Shown: positions 17,481 through 26,303 of the stretch, piece after piece
How positions within the stretch are numbered: the stretch's first letter is position 1
How the letters are laid out: every line of letters starts with the position of its first letter
DNA from: Deltaproteobacteria bacterium
GTDB lineage: Bacteria > Desulfobacterota > Binatia > HRBIN30 > CADEER01
Assembly (NCBI GenBank): GCA_029262455.1
Contig: JAJCZJ010000048.1
Span: 62,001-126,000 of the forward strand
Reading direction: 5' to 3'
DNA: 64,000 bases
Translations under genes and position numbers: made by a program
Notes under the pieces: generated by a model
What the model saw: only the letters and a program-made list of their open reading frames with translations
Databases searched by the model: none
Told to the model about the DNA's origin: nothing

Positions 17481-19106
17481 CTACGGAAGCGCGAAGACCG
17501 AATCCGAGAGTTCGCTTCCAATGTCGGTGTTGCGACGAATGACGTCGGCCAGGGTCGTCGAATCGATCTCGGCCAACTCGTCGCCCTCGAAGACGTTTTC
17601 GTACCAAAAACGATCGCCGTCGCGCAGCCGACGAAACTGGTCGACCGCCACTGTGTAGATCAGCTCGCCCACCATCGCCCCCGCCCAATGATCTTCCGCT
17701 AGGCCTCCGACCCACGGGTCAACCTCGTCGAGGGAACCATACGCCGCCGTCAACCGCGCCACGACGTCGTCATCGCTACTGATCTCTTCGAAGCTCACGA
17801 GAGGAGACAACCCGAAGGCCGCACGCGTAGAGTTGTAGTCGGCAAGACCGTGATCGCGACCGCGCTGAATGTTCAGCGAAACCAGGTCGAATCCACCGGC
17901 ACCCGGAGGGCCAAAAAGAAAGTTTCGCACATCATCCACCACCCGAACATCCACCTCCTGCGACATGCCGGCCGCCAAACCCCGCAAGATCGGCTCGATG
18001 CCGCCCTCGTCGGTGATTCGACTCGGGTTAAAGAAGGCATCCCGCAGAGCCAGATTTCCCTCCGCTACGGTCTGACCATGCGCGTCCCGCCGCATAATCG
18101 TGTCCGACAAGAGCGTGTGTCCGAGCCTGTAGGACGCGGTGGAGAAGGTCACATCGATGCCGGGATTGACCGTGCTGTCATATCCAGCGTAGGGCGGAAT
18201 CGCATTAGGCCCGAGCAGCATCGGTAGGAACTCGTTGAACGTAATCGCCTGAATGAGAGCGCCCACCTTGGACCGCGCCCTCTGGTAGATCTCTTCGCCG
18301 TCCAGCGAAGCGTCCGCGGCCCGCAATGCGTCCGCAATGCGGTTGTGCTCGCGGGCAAAGAGGGTGTGCACACTCGTCAGCCCGACCTGTTCGTTGGCCC
18401 GGACATCACCGGCAACGAAAAGCGTTGGGTCGGGCTCTGGGCCAGGCGCCGCCTCGGCATTATCCAAGCCCTTGGTGTTGAACGGCAGAAGGCCACCAGC
18501 GCTCATCTCGAGTCGCCCACTGCCATCGGGCGCACGTAGAGCAGCCGCGCGCGCGGCGTCCGAGCCGTAGACGCTCGACCCATCAATGAATGCGGTGAGC
18601 TCGTTGATCTGGTTGCGCGGATTGCCCGCATCGGTTCCCGACTTGGGATCGACGATGGACCGTTCCATCGGCATCATCACATCGCCGCTCGACATCGGAT
18701 CGAACATCGGATCCCCCATCGGAATGGGTATATCGAACGGGTCTGCCTGCAGAGCAGGCCCGGACAGAGAGATATCATGGTCGAGGAACTGGCCCCACTG
18801 CCAAAGGTAATTCGTTGCTCGCCTTGCATTCGGCCGCTCCACGCTTTGCCAGCAACACGCATTCGAAACCTCGCGCGCCCCCGGCCGACCGCCCCCAGAG
18901 GGTTGCGCCACGTCATCCTCGTACGCGGACGGCGCAATACGCATGAGCCCGGCACCGGCCCGACCCCATTCAGGATTGGCGACGTTGTTTCCGGAGCCGT
19001 CGATCGAACGCCTTTCCACCGTTTGCGTCTGCCCACCGCCTCCGCCACACGCGGCGACACACAAGCAAAGCAAAGAAAATCCTAGTTGAACAAATCTCAC
19101 GTACAT
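17481..19106 (-). CDS. Animal-type haem peroxidase lipoprotein
   Basis: This is a member of the animal haem peroxidase superfamily (myeloperoxidase, peroxidasin, bacterial relatives), 541 residues. A lipobox (VAAC, Cys20) predicts a lipoprotein on the outside of the inner membrane or in the outer membrane. Visible motifs are the distal His in QFLDHDISL, the SLNIQRGRDHGL signature with catalytic Arg, and the proximal His in SYRLGHTLLSD. Several other family words are present (LFAREHNRIAD, TFNEFLPML). It should oxidise halides or organic donors with peroxide. The start ATG at 19106 places the signal peptide at the N-terminus. It is at the end of its own unit with no obvious partner. Confidence 0.83.
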   Translation of the reverse strand: MYVRFVQLGFSLLCLCVAACGGGGGQTQTVERRSIDGSGNNVANPEWGRAGAGLMRIAPSAYEDDVAQPSGGGRPGAREVSNACCWQSVERPNARRATNYLWQWGQFLDHDISLSGPALQADPFDIPIPMGDPMFDPMSSGDVMMPMERSIVDPKSGTDAGNPRNQINELTAFIDGSSVYGSDAARAAALRAPDGSGRLEMSAGGLLPFNTKGLDNAEAAPGPEPDPTLFVAGDVRANEQVGLTSVHTLFAREHNRIADALRAADASLDGEEIYQRARSKVGALIQAITFNEFLPMLLGPNAIPPYAGYDSTVNPGIDVTFSTASYRLGHTLLSDTIMRRDAHGQTVAEGNLALRDAFFNPSRITDEGGIEPILRGLAAGMSQEVDVRVVDDVRNFLFGPPGAGGFDLVSLNIQRGRDHGLADYNSTRAAFGLSPLVSFEEISSDDDVVARLTAAYGSLDEVDPWVGGLAEDHWAGAMVGELIYTVAVDQFRRLRDGDRFWYENVFEGDELAEIDSTTLADVIRRNTDIGSELSDSVFALP

Positions 19107-19399
19107 CACATGAACTCCGCCAGTAGTTACACAGCGCGCCCTATGCGGGTTGCGATCGACTCGATGGTAGCGGAAACCATTCACTTTTCAACGTGGTTCG
19201 TCTTCGCCGCAACCATCGATAGGTCACGAAGCCGAGACTTCTGGCCACCTCGGTCATCGCATCCCCATGAAACGCTCAGACCAGCCCAATGGTCGTCCAC
19301 CGAACAACTTGACAGCGGCGCACGCGCCCGGTGTGCTGATCCTTTTCCAGTGATAAGATCACGGATACCCCCCGAACGAAGCGAGGCACTTGAGACCGG

Positions 19400-20959
19400 A
19401 TGATGTTCGACGAACTCGATGAAGCCGCGGCGCACGGGATGAGCGTTGCGTTCCAGGCCCAACAGCATCCCGATCGAACCGCAATCATCTCGCCTCGTGG
19501 GAATCGGACGTTCGACAAGCTCAATCGACGGGTCAATCAGTGCGCGCGCCGCTTGCGAGTTAGCGGCATTGGCGCCGGAGATGGTGTAGCGCTTCTCAGC
19601 CCCAACCGACCTGAATTCGCGGAGACATTCTTCGCATGTCAGCGCATCGGTGTTCGCCTGACACCTGTCAACTGGCACCTGACGCCTGAGGAAGTCGCAT
19701 ATGTCGTCCAGGACAGCGGGGCCAAGGCACTGATAGCAGACAGCAGCTTGTCCGAAGCCGCCAACCGAGCGCGCACCGCCTCACCCAGTCTCGACCTCTC
19801 CGTCGCGATCGGCGACCCTATCGAAGGATTTCGAGAATACGAGCAAAGCCTTGCGGATCAGGACGACTCAGACATCGACGAGCCCCTGCTCGGCGACACG
19901 ATGCTCTACACGTCGGGAACCACCGGGCGCCCGAAGGGTGTGCGCCGCGCGATGCCGGAGCCGACCAAGGCCGTCGAAGGTATGAAGCTGCTGTCGGCCG
20001 TGTTCGGCTTCGACCCAGACGGATTGGACACAGCGCTTGCAACCGGCCCGCTATACCACTCCGGGCCGATTCATCTTTGCCTGTCGATTCCGGTCAACGC
20101 AGGCATTCCGACAATCCTGATGGAAAAATGGCACCCGGAAGAGATGCTGCGACTCGTCGCCGAGCATCGCGTAAGCCATTCGTATTGTGTACCGACGATG
20201 TTCAATCGTCTCTTGGCCTTGCCACGAGAAACCCGCGACAACTACGACGTCAGCAGCCTGCGCTTCATCATCCACGGGGCCGCTCCATGCCCGGTCGAGG
20301 ACAAGCGCGCGATCATCGCGTGGTTCGGCCCGATCGTCACCGAAATCTACGCCGCGACGGAAGGCATGGGGACCTTGGTCACGTCACCCGAGTGGCTCAA
20401 GAAACCCGGGACCGTCGGCAAGCCCGCACCTGGCGCGGTGCGCATCGCCGACGAACGCGGCCAAGAAATCCCCTGCGGTGAACTCGGGACAGTCTTCCTG
20501 AAACCCATCGCCGGCGGCGAGTTCGAGTACTGGGGCGCGCCCGACAAGACCAAGGACGCGATGCGCAATGGCTACTTCACGGTCGGCGACATGGGATATC
20601 TCGACCGCGACGGCTACCTGTTTCTCACCGGCCGCAGTGCCGAGGTGATCATCTCAGGTGGATCGAACATCTACCCTGCCGAGATCGACGCAACCCTACT
20701 CAGCCACCCCGCCGTCTCCGACGCAGCAGCATTCGGCGCCGCCGACCCAGACTGGGGAGAAGTCGTCCACGCAGCGGTCGTAGCCGCTGACCGCACCCAA
20801 CCGACTGCGACACTCGCCGCAGAGCTGATCAAGCACTACGCCGAGACGTTGCCAACGTATAAACAACCGCGCGAAATTCGTTTCATCGACGAGATCCCCC
20901 GCAGCGACGCCGGAAAAATCATCCGCCGCAAACTACGAGAAGAATTCGGCGGCTTCTAG
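19400..20959 (+). CDS. Acyl-CoA synthetase / long-chain fatty acid-CoA ligase-like
   Basis: This adenylate-forming enzyme of 519 residues activates a carboxylic acid with ATP and CoA. Core motifs are YTSGTTGRPKGV (AMP/phosphate loop, A3), EIYAATEGMG (A5), YFTVGDMGYLDRDGYLFLTGR (A7/A8) and a C-terminal Lys in SDAGKIIRRKL (A10). Substrate cannot be read. The amidohydrolase gene begins 79 bases downstream across a tandem-repeat region, so the two may be one unit. A second, distinct AMP-dependent ligase lies at 58878-60488. Confidence 0.88.
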   Translation: MMFDELDEAAAHGMSVAFQAQQHPDRTAIISPRGNRTFDKLNRRVNQCARRLRVSGIGAGDGVALLSPNRPEFAETFFACQRIGVRLTPVNWHLTPEEVAYVVQDSGAKALIADSSLSEAANRARTASPSLDLSVAIGDPIEGFREYEQSLADQDDSDIDEPLLGDTMLYTSGTTGRPKGVRRAMPEPTKAVEGMKLLSAVFGFDPDGLDTALATGPLYHSGPIHLCLSIPVNAGIPTILMEKWHPEEMLRLVAEHRVSHSYCVPTMFNRLLALPRETRDNYDVSSLRFIIHGAAPCPVEDKRAIIAWFGPIVTEIYAATEGMGTLVTSPEWLKKPGTVGKPAPGAVRIADERGQEIPCGELGTVFLKPIAGGEFEYWGAPDKTKDAMRNGYFTVGDMGYLDRDGYLFLTGRSAEVIISGGSNIYPAEIDATLLSHPAVSDAAAFGAADPDWGEVVHAAVVAADRTQPTATLAAELIKHYAETLPTYKQPREIRFIDEIPRSDAGKIIRRKLREEFGGF

Positions 20960-20968
20960 ACAGCGCAT

Positions 20969-21024
20969 CACCACTCACCAATCACCACTCACCAATCACG
21001 AATCACCAATCACCACTCACCAAT
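20969..21024. repeat. Eight 7-bp tandem repeats in the gap before the amidohydrolase gene
   Basis: The gap holds exactly eight contiguous 7-base units: CACCACT or CACCAAT, with one CACGAAT variant. The ribosome site GGAG of the amidohydrolase gene follows at 21026. Such slippage-prone repeats may vary in number between strains and change the spacing of the leader. Confidence 0.9.
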
Positions 21025-21037
21025 CGGAGATTCCCCC

Positions 21038-22237
21038 ATGACCACTCTCGACTACCCCATCAACGACGCCGACAACCACTACTACGAACCGGACGATTGC
21101 TTCACTCGCCACATTGAAGCGGGGTTTCGCGATCGGACGATGTGGATCGATCGCTCCAAAGGACCCGGCCCGGGACGGATGTATATTGGGTCGGAGCGCT
21201 GCCAGTTCTTCAGCGTTGGCGCTGGCGACAGTGTCGGCGCGCCGGGTGTGATGAAGGAGTTCTTGCGCGGCACAAGTGATGACGGCGGTAGCCCCAGCCT
21301 GAATCCGATCAACGCCCTTGAAGTGCCCGAGTTCGTCGACAAGAAGCAGCGCTTGGCCAAGATGGACGAGCAGAACGTTCAATCGTGTCTGATGTTGCCG
21401 ACGACCGGAGTCGGTATCGAGACTCAATTGTGCGAGCCTCAGCACCGAGACGCGCTCTACCCATCGCTGCGGGCATTCAATCGCTGGCTCGAGGAAGACT
21501 GGGGCTACGGAACTGACGGCAGGATCTACGGAGCTCCGATGACCTCTCTGGTCGACCTCCCGCAGGCCCTCGCAGAGCTCGACCGACTCATCACTCTTGG
21601 AAGCCGTTTCGTCATACTCACGGCCGGGCCGATCGACGGCAAATCGCCGGGCCATCCCGACTTCGATCCGTTCTGGGCACGCTGTGCGGAAGCGTCGGTC
21701 AACGTCGTCTACCACATCGGACGCACACCGTTCAGCGAAATGTACAACACTCCCTGGGGCTTTCGGCCACACCCGCCGTCGCATCGACACTCACTGATGG
21801 AGTACTTCCTGTCATTCACCGAGCGCCCCATCGTCGACACCGTCGCAGCGCTGCTTGCCGACAACGTCTTTGGCCGCCACCCCAAGCTCCGGGTCGTCAG
21901 TGTCGAATACGGCTCATCCTGGGTCGCGCCAACGCTCAGGAAGCTCGACCACATCTCGCGCCTCTACAGCAAAGACATGTGGCGCTTCGGCCAGCCACCG
22001 GCGACGCCGACTGAAATGTTCAGCAACAACATCTGGGTATCTCCATTCTTCGAAGACGACGTCGTCGGCCTAACCAAAACCATCGGCGTAAGCCAGGTCC
22101 TAAACGGCTCCGACTACCCACACCCCGAAGGATTGCTGTGGCCCGCTGAGTTCGTAGAAGAACTCGAAGGTTTGGATGACAGCGACATTCGCAACGTGAT
22201 GCAGCACAACTTCACGGCCTTGGTCGCACGAGGATAA
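21038..22237 (+). CDS. Amidohydrolase family protein (amidohydrolase 2)
   Basis: This 399-residue metal-dependent hydrolase belongs to the amidohydrolase-related (TIM-barrel) group that includes ACMS decarboxylase and many catabolic hydrolases. The N-terminal DADNHYYEP replaces the usual D-x-H-x-H start. An internal VVYHIG His and the C-terminal GSDYPHPEG Asp are in their expected places. It starts with ATG behind GGAG and lies just after an acyl-CoA synthetase, suggesting degradation of an aromatic or alicyclic acid. A second family member is at 39390-40490. Confidence 0.8.
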   Translation: MTTLDYPINDADNHYYEPDDCFTRHIEAGFRDRTMWIDRSKGPGPGRMYIGSERCQFFSVGAGDSVGAPGVMKEFLRGTSDDGGSPSLNPINALEVPEFVDKKQRLAKMDEQNVQSCLMLPTTGVGIETQLCEPQHRDALYPSLRAFNRWLEEDWGYGTDGRIYGAPMTSLVDLPQALAELDRLITLGSRFVILTAGPIDGKSPGHPDFDPFWARCAEASVNVVYHIGRTPFSEMYNTPWGFRPHPPSHRHSLMEYFLSFTERPIVDTVAALLADNVFGRHPKLRVVSVEYGSSWVAPTLRKLDHISRLYSKDMWRFGQPPATPTEMFSNNIWVSPFFEDDVVGLTKTIGVSQVLNGSDYPHPEGLLWPAEFVEELEGLDDSDIRNVMQHNFTALVARG

Positions 22238-22257
22238 GGCTGGAAACGATGCCAGCC
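22238..22257 (+). terminator. Weak hairpin after amidohydrolase gene
   Basis: GGCTGG (22238-22243) and CCAGCC (22252-22257) form a perfect 6-bp stem right after the stop codon with an 8-base loop. There is no T-run, so Rho-independent termination is uncertain. Confidence 0.35.
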
Positions 22258-22391
22258 TCCAAGACAAGGCGTTGCGGCTAGCCGTTCAGCGTGGCCCTTA
22301 TCCCGTAATGGGGTGCACCTCATCTTGCTATCCTTTTTGCGCCCGCATCCGTCTAGGAATGTAGACAGGTACAAATATTCGAGGAGGATAA

Positions 22392-23345
22392 ATGGAACTG
22401 CCGAAAGAGCTGTCCACGGATGTCCAAGGCGCATGGCTGCGATTCATTGAACGTACAGAAGAGCTACGCCCCGGTCTTTATCGCTATTGCCGCTCCCTGA
22501 CGGGTTCAGTTTGGGACGGAGAGGACCTCGTTCAAGATACTCTTCTCAGAGGGTTCGCCAAGCTCGGCGAAATCAGTCAGCCAATCACCCACCCACGCGC
22601 TTATCTCCTCCGGATCGCAAGCAATCTGTGGATCGACAAGATACGGCGGCCCGACCCAAAACAACCAGAGACGAGCGCATCAGCGGACGATCCATCGAGC
22701 CGGCTCGAGGTACGCGACGCAGCCCGAGAGCTCATTAGCCAACTTTCACCGCAGGAGCGCGCCGCGGTCGTGTTGAAGGACGTGTTCGACTTTCGCCTCG
22801 AAGAAACAGCGGAGATCCTGGGTACGACCGTCGGGACCATCAAGACAGCACTGCATCGCGGGCGCGACAAACTCGCCACTCCGGACGCAGGCCCGCCACC
22901 GGTGCGACCGAGCGACGCCATCCTGGACGGCTTCGTCGAGGCGTTCAACGCACGCGACATCGAGCGACTGACCGCACTCTTTCGTGAAGACGCGACTGCG
23001 GAAGTGATCGGCATGGGAACGGAGTTCGGCAGTACCACCATTCGCAACAGTTCGCTCCGCTACACTCTCGATGTACTCCACTTGGCCGGGCAACGACCGA
23101 TTCCGCTCGAAGACGGAGAACCCTTCGCAGAACGGCATGAATTTCACGGCGAACCAATCATCGTACTTTGGTACGCGCCCCGCGACGGCGAGAAAACCCG
23201 CGTCGTTCGCGACGCAATGCGCTTCGAAGAACTCGAGGGTAGCATCGCGCGACTGCGCTACTACTACTTCTGCCCCGAGGCGCTCAGCGAGATCACCAGT
23301 CTTCTCGGCTTGCCGTTGAGGACGAACGGCTACCGCTACGCATAG
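22392..23345 (+). CDS. ECF sigma factor with C-terminal SnoaL-like domain
   Basis: This 317-residue protein is an extracytoplasmic-function RNA polymerase sigma factor. Region 2 is visible as LYRYCRSLTGS...DGEDLVQDTLLRGF, and region 4 as LSPQERAAVVLKDVFDFRLEETAEIL...VGTIKTALHRGRDKL. An additional C-terminal domain of about 140 residues begins near DAILDGFVEAFNARDIERLTALF, a SnoaL/NTF2-like start as in ECF41 and ECF56 groups, where the tail controls activity in place of an anti-sigma factor. It ends with a Tyr-rich YYYFCPE segment. The start has GAGGAGG. A GST gene follows after 10 bases, so stress or detoxification is a likely theme. Confidence 0.88.
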   Translation: MELPKELSTDVQGAWLRFIERTEELRPGLYRYCRSLTGSVWDGEDLVQDTLLRGFAKLGEISQPITHPRAYLLRIASNLWIDKIRRPDPKQPETSASADDPSSRLEVRDAARELISQLSPQERAAVVLKDVFDFRLEETAEILGTTVGTIKTALHRGRDKLATPDAGPPPVRPSDAILDGFVEAFNARDIERLTALFREDATAEVIGMGTEFGSTTIRNSSLRYTLDVLHLAGQRPIPLEDGEPFAERHEFHGEPIIVLWYAPRDGEKTRVVRDAMRFEELEGSIARLRYYYFCPEALSEITSLLGLPLRTNGYRYA

Positions 23346-23355
23346 GAGATCTCGA

Positions 23356-23958
23356 ATGATCAGGCTCTATCACTCACCGCTGATGCGTTCGGTGCGTATC
23401 TATTGGCTGCTCGAGGAACTCGGAATTCCATACCAGTTGGAAACCATCGAGTTCGGGAAACTGCAGAGCCCGGCGTACCGAAGGACTCATCCCATGGGAA
23501 AGGTTCCGGCCATACGGGACGGAGATCTCACGATGTTCGAGTCGGGCGCCATCCTGGAGTACATTCTCGAACGGTATGGAAACGGCCGCTTGGAAGCTGC
23601 CCGCGGGAGCGCCGATCGCGGCACCTTTCTGCAGTGGATCCATTTCGCTGAAGCTTCGGCCTTTCCACCAATCGCCGACGTCGCTGCGCACTCGTTTTTC
23701 CGTCCCGAGGCAGATCGCATCCCAGCCGTGGTCGAGGATGGAAAGGCGCGAGCGACAATAATCCTGGCAATGATCGAAGAGTGGCTCGCCAATCGGCAAT
23801 ACCTCATGGGGGCGGAGTTCACCGCTGCCGACATCATGATGGGAATCACGATGCTTGGCGCCAAGTGGTACGACCTTCTCACCGATGCACATCCGAGCTC
23901 ACTTGCGTACGTGCAGCGCCTAGAAGACCGTCCCGCGCTGCAAAAGGCTCTTTCCTAG
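23356..23958 (+). CDS. Glutathione S-transferase
   Basis: The 200-residue product has a typical N-terminal thioredoxin-like GST domain (LYHSPLMRSVRIYWLLEELG), the cis-Pro region MGKVPAIRDGDL, and the ES motif (FESGAILEYILERYG) for the glutathione gamma-glutamyl group, then an all-helical C-terminal domain. It should conjugate glutathione or reduce peroxides. Coupled to the ECF sigma/SnoaL gene with 10 bases between, it is a likely member of that regulon or a partner in its signal. Confidence 0.85.
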   Translation: MIRLYHSPLMRSVRIYWLLEELGIPYQLETIEFGKLQSPAYRRTHPMGKVPAIRDGDLTMFESGAILEYILERYGNGRLEAARGSADRGTFLQWIHFAEASAFPPIADVAAHSFFRPEADRIPAVVEDGKARATIILAMIEEWLANRQYLMGAEFTAADIMMGITMLGAKWYDLLTDAHPSSLAYVQRLEDRPALQKALS

Positions 23959-24497
23959 CCCGAATTATTGATAAACTGGAAGTGATTCCTCTGTGAAACA
24001 AACATCTCGCTTCTGCGCCGCGCGCGAAGATTTTCATGCGGCAACGAAGATTGGGGAATTCTCATTAGCGTCAGGCCCGCAGCAGAGACGATCAGAGAAA
24101 CCAGATCCGCTACGCGGCTCGGACGGAGCCTCGCCCTCCATTTTTCTCGATACGCCTCCACCGGCATCAATAACGAGCGCAGCGAGCACCAGCCTTAGCC
24201 TCAGGCCGAGCCAGATCCTTTCTTCTCGATCGGCGTTCATCCGTGGCCAAAAACCATCAGCGTTCACCTGCGTTCATCAGCGGTTTGGTTCCGGCCGTCG
24301 GCCGGGCTGTGTCAATCTTCGAATCTGGCAGAAGGCTCAACCGAACTCGAATGATTGAATCTGCGGGCGCTTCCTTCAATCTTCTGCACTTTCCAGGCTA
24401 GCAGGCCGTTGAATCGCGCAAGCCCCGCGACTCAATTTGACACGCAAGGCCGCGCCAGCTTCCCTGTGAAGAAACACTTCAGCGGCGCGACCAACAC
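23959..24497. repeat. 540-bp non-coding gap with dispersed repeat copy
   Basis: No supported gene was seen. At 24104-24141 is a copy of the GGACGGAGCCTCGCC repeat also found at 4650-4687. At about 24229-24288 lie several copies of GCGTTCA(T/C)C-type words in tandem, matching the end of the block at 4589-4790. A perfect 15-base palindrome CCGGCCG-T-CGGCCGG is at 24291-24305. The last 100 bases lead into the GTPase operon and are the only place for its promoter, which I could not identify. Confidence 0.6.
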
Positions 24498-26252
24498 GTG
24501 ACAACCGACCTCTCCTCAATCTTTCGCGAGATTCGCGCAGAGCTCGCCCCTTGGCGAGAGCGCATCGATGCGGCGCATTCTGCTCTCGATTTGCTCGAAC
24601 GCGACCTCCTGCCGCGTTCGGCCGGCGGCGACCCCTACGTCGTTGTCGGGATCGTCGGCCCAAACAACGCCGGTAAGTCGGCCCTGTTCAACGCTCTGAT
24701 CGGCCGCAATTTCAGCCCCTCGATGCCGACCGGAGGAGCGACCAGGAGACTTGTCGGCGCGCTCCACCCGGAGCTGTTGTCCAAGCTGCAATCAGAGCCA
24801 ACGTTGTCACGATTTCGCCTACGCGAGGTCAACTCGCCGCGCGCCGACATGGCCACAGAGCGGACCGAGGACCCGGCAGAAGTGCTGATCTCAACCGACG
24901 AATCCCTCCCGCGCCACGTCATGTTGATCGATACACCCGACTTCGACAGCATCCTCGACGACAATCGCCTCGCCAGTGAATCGCTCTTGGCCGTGGCCGA
25001 TCTCGTCATCGGCGTCGTCACGCGACACTCCTATCAGAATCGGGCCGTGGTCGACTTCCTCGAGAGTTGGTTCGCCCACGGCCGACCTTGGGTGCTGGTC
25101 TACAACGAGGCGATCGATCATCAGACCGCGGCCAGTCATGCAGACAAGCTGGCGGCCGACGTCGGCACGCCGCCGCTCGCGCGCTTCTGGGCACCGCACG
25201 ACCTGGAGGTTCAGTCCGGCTCGAAGGTCCTCGCACCCAAAGATCTCACCGACGAAGCGCGTACATTGCAAAGCGTCTTGTTCGACCTCGACGCCGTTAC
25301 CGAAGTCAAAGCGCGGGCTTTCGACGCTGCGCGCGCCAGACTACAGACCTCGATCCGTCAGACCGCGGTGACAATCACGAGCAACGCCGACAACGCCGCA
25401 GAGATCCTCCACTTCGCCGAAGAAGCTGCGCACCGAGCCGGGCTGCGTATCGCGTCGGCAGCAATGCCCGGCGGGCCCTTCGTCGAAGCATTCCGCGACG
25501 TCTTGGATCGACGCACCAACTTCCTGAGCCGCGGCTGGCGCAAATCACTACGGCAGCTACGACTCGGCATCGAAAGCCTCCCGTCCCTCCTGAGCGGCAC
25601 GAGCGCTGCCGAAGAGGAAGACCTCAAGATCGACGGGATCGAACGCGATGCGCTCGACGCGGTATGGCCTGGCTACTGGGAAGAGTTCGTCCGCGACCTC
25701 GGACCGGAGGCGAGACACGCGGCACGCGAGCGTGCGACCAAAGAAGTCGCCGAGCTGCTCGACCGCGATCTTTCGTCCGCCAACGCGCCCGCCCAGGCAC
25801 GGCAGCGCGCCCACGACGCTCTGAAAGATGGCCCTGGTGAGGAAATCGGCACGTTTCGCCGCGAGTGTGAGCGCTTGGTCGAAGTCGCCCTCGAAAAGCG
25901 TGGATTCGACATCGACATCCAGGCCGCTGCCGACATCTTGACGCTGGTCCCGATTGCGCTGGCAGCCGCGGTGATCGTCAACACGGGCGGTATCGGCTCA
26001 GACGTTGCCGCCGCCGGCGGCGGCGCTCTCAGCACGTTTCTCGTCGAAAAATACTGTCACCTGCTCGGCAGCAGCGTAATGTCGGACGCCCAAAGGCGGT
26101 GGACCGAGTTGCGCGGAGAACGTCTTGGGCGGATTCTTCTAGCGGCAAGCCTTCCGCAAGCAGCGGGCAGCCTCGAATCAACCGCGGCCGGGGATGCCCG
26201 CGCCGCAGAGAAACTAGTACAATTGGCCGATCGTTTGAGCAGCCTAAGGTAA
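24498..26252 (+). CDS. Dynamin-like GTPase, first of a tandem pair
   Basis: This 584-residue P-loop GTPase has G1 GPNNAGKS (residues 54-61), a G3-type DTPDF, and a long helical middle, as in the dynamin/YdjA-like family. The G1 resembles bacterial dynamin-related proteins more than translation GTPases. A hydrophobic Ala/Val-rich stretch near residues 485-500 (VPIALAAAVIVN) could be a membrane paddle. The N-K-x-D G4 motif is not clear (VYNEAID). The start is GTG at 24498. The second GTPase gene starts 51 bases after its stop. The pair probably hetero-oligomerises, as known bacterial dynamin pairs do; function here is inferred. Confidence 0.72.
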   Translation: MTTDLSSIFREIRAELAPWRERIDAAHSALDLLERDLLPRSAGGDPYVVVGIVGPNNAGKSALFNALIGRNFSPSMPTGGATRRLVGALHPELLSKLQSEPTLSRFRLREVNSPRADMATERTEDPAEVLISTDESLPRHVMLIDTPDFDSILDDNRLASESLLAVADLVIGVVTRHSYQNRAVVDFLESWFAHGRPWVLVYNEAIDHQTAASHADKLAADVGTPPLARFWAPHDLEVQSGSKVLAPKDLTDEARTLQSVLFDLDAVTEVKARAFDAARARLQTSIRQTAVTITSNADNAAEILHFAEEAAHRAGLRIASAAMPGGPFVEAFRDVLDRRTNFLSRGWRKSLRQLRLGIESLPSLLSGTSAAEEEDLKIDGIERDALDAVWPGYWEEFVRDLGPEARHAARERATKEVAELLDRDLSSANAPAQARQRAHDALKDGPGEEIGTFRRECERLVEVALEKRGFDIDIQAAADILTLVPIALAAAVIVNTGGIGSDVAAAGGGALSTFLVEKYCHLLGSSVMSDAQRRWTELRGERLGRILLAASLPQAAGSLESTAAGDARAAEKLVQLADRLSSLR

Positions 26253-26303
26253 CTCGTTTTCCAGCAAGAACGAAAGTAACAAAGTGATCACGGACCCAAA
26301 ATC

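Noticed and set aside
20969-21024. Possible CRISPR or phage attachment site
   Set aside because: Seven-base contiguous tandem units without spacers; no integrase nearby.
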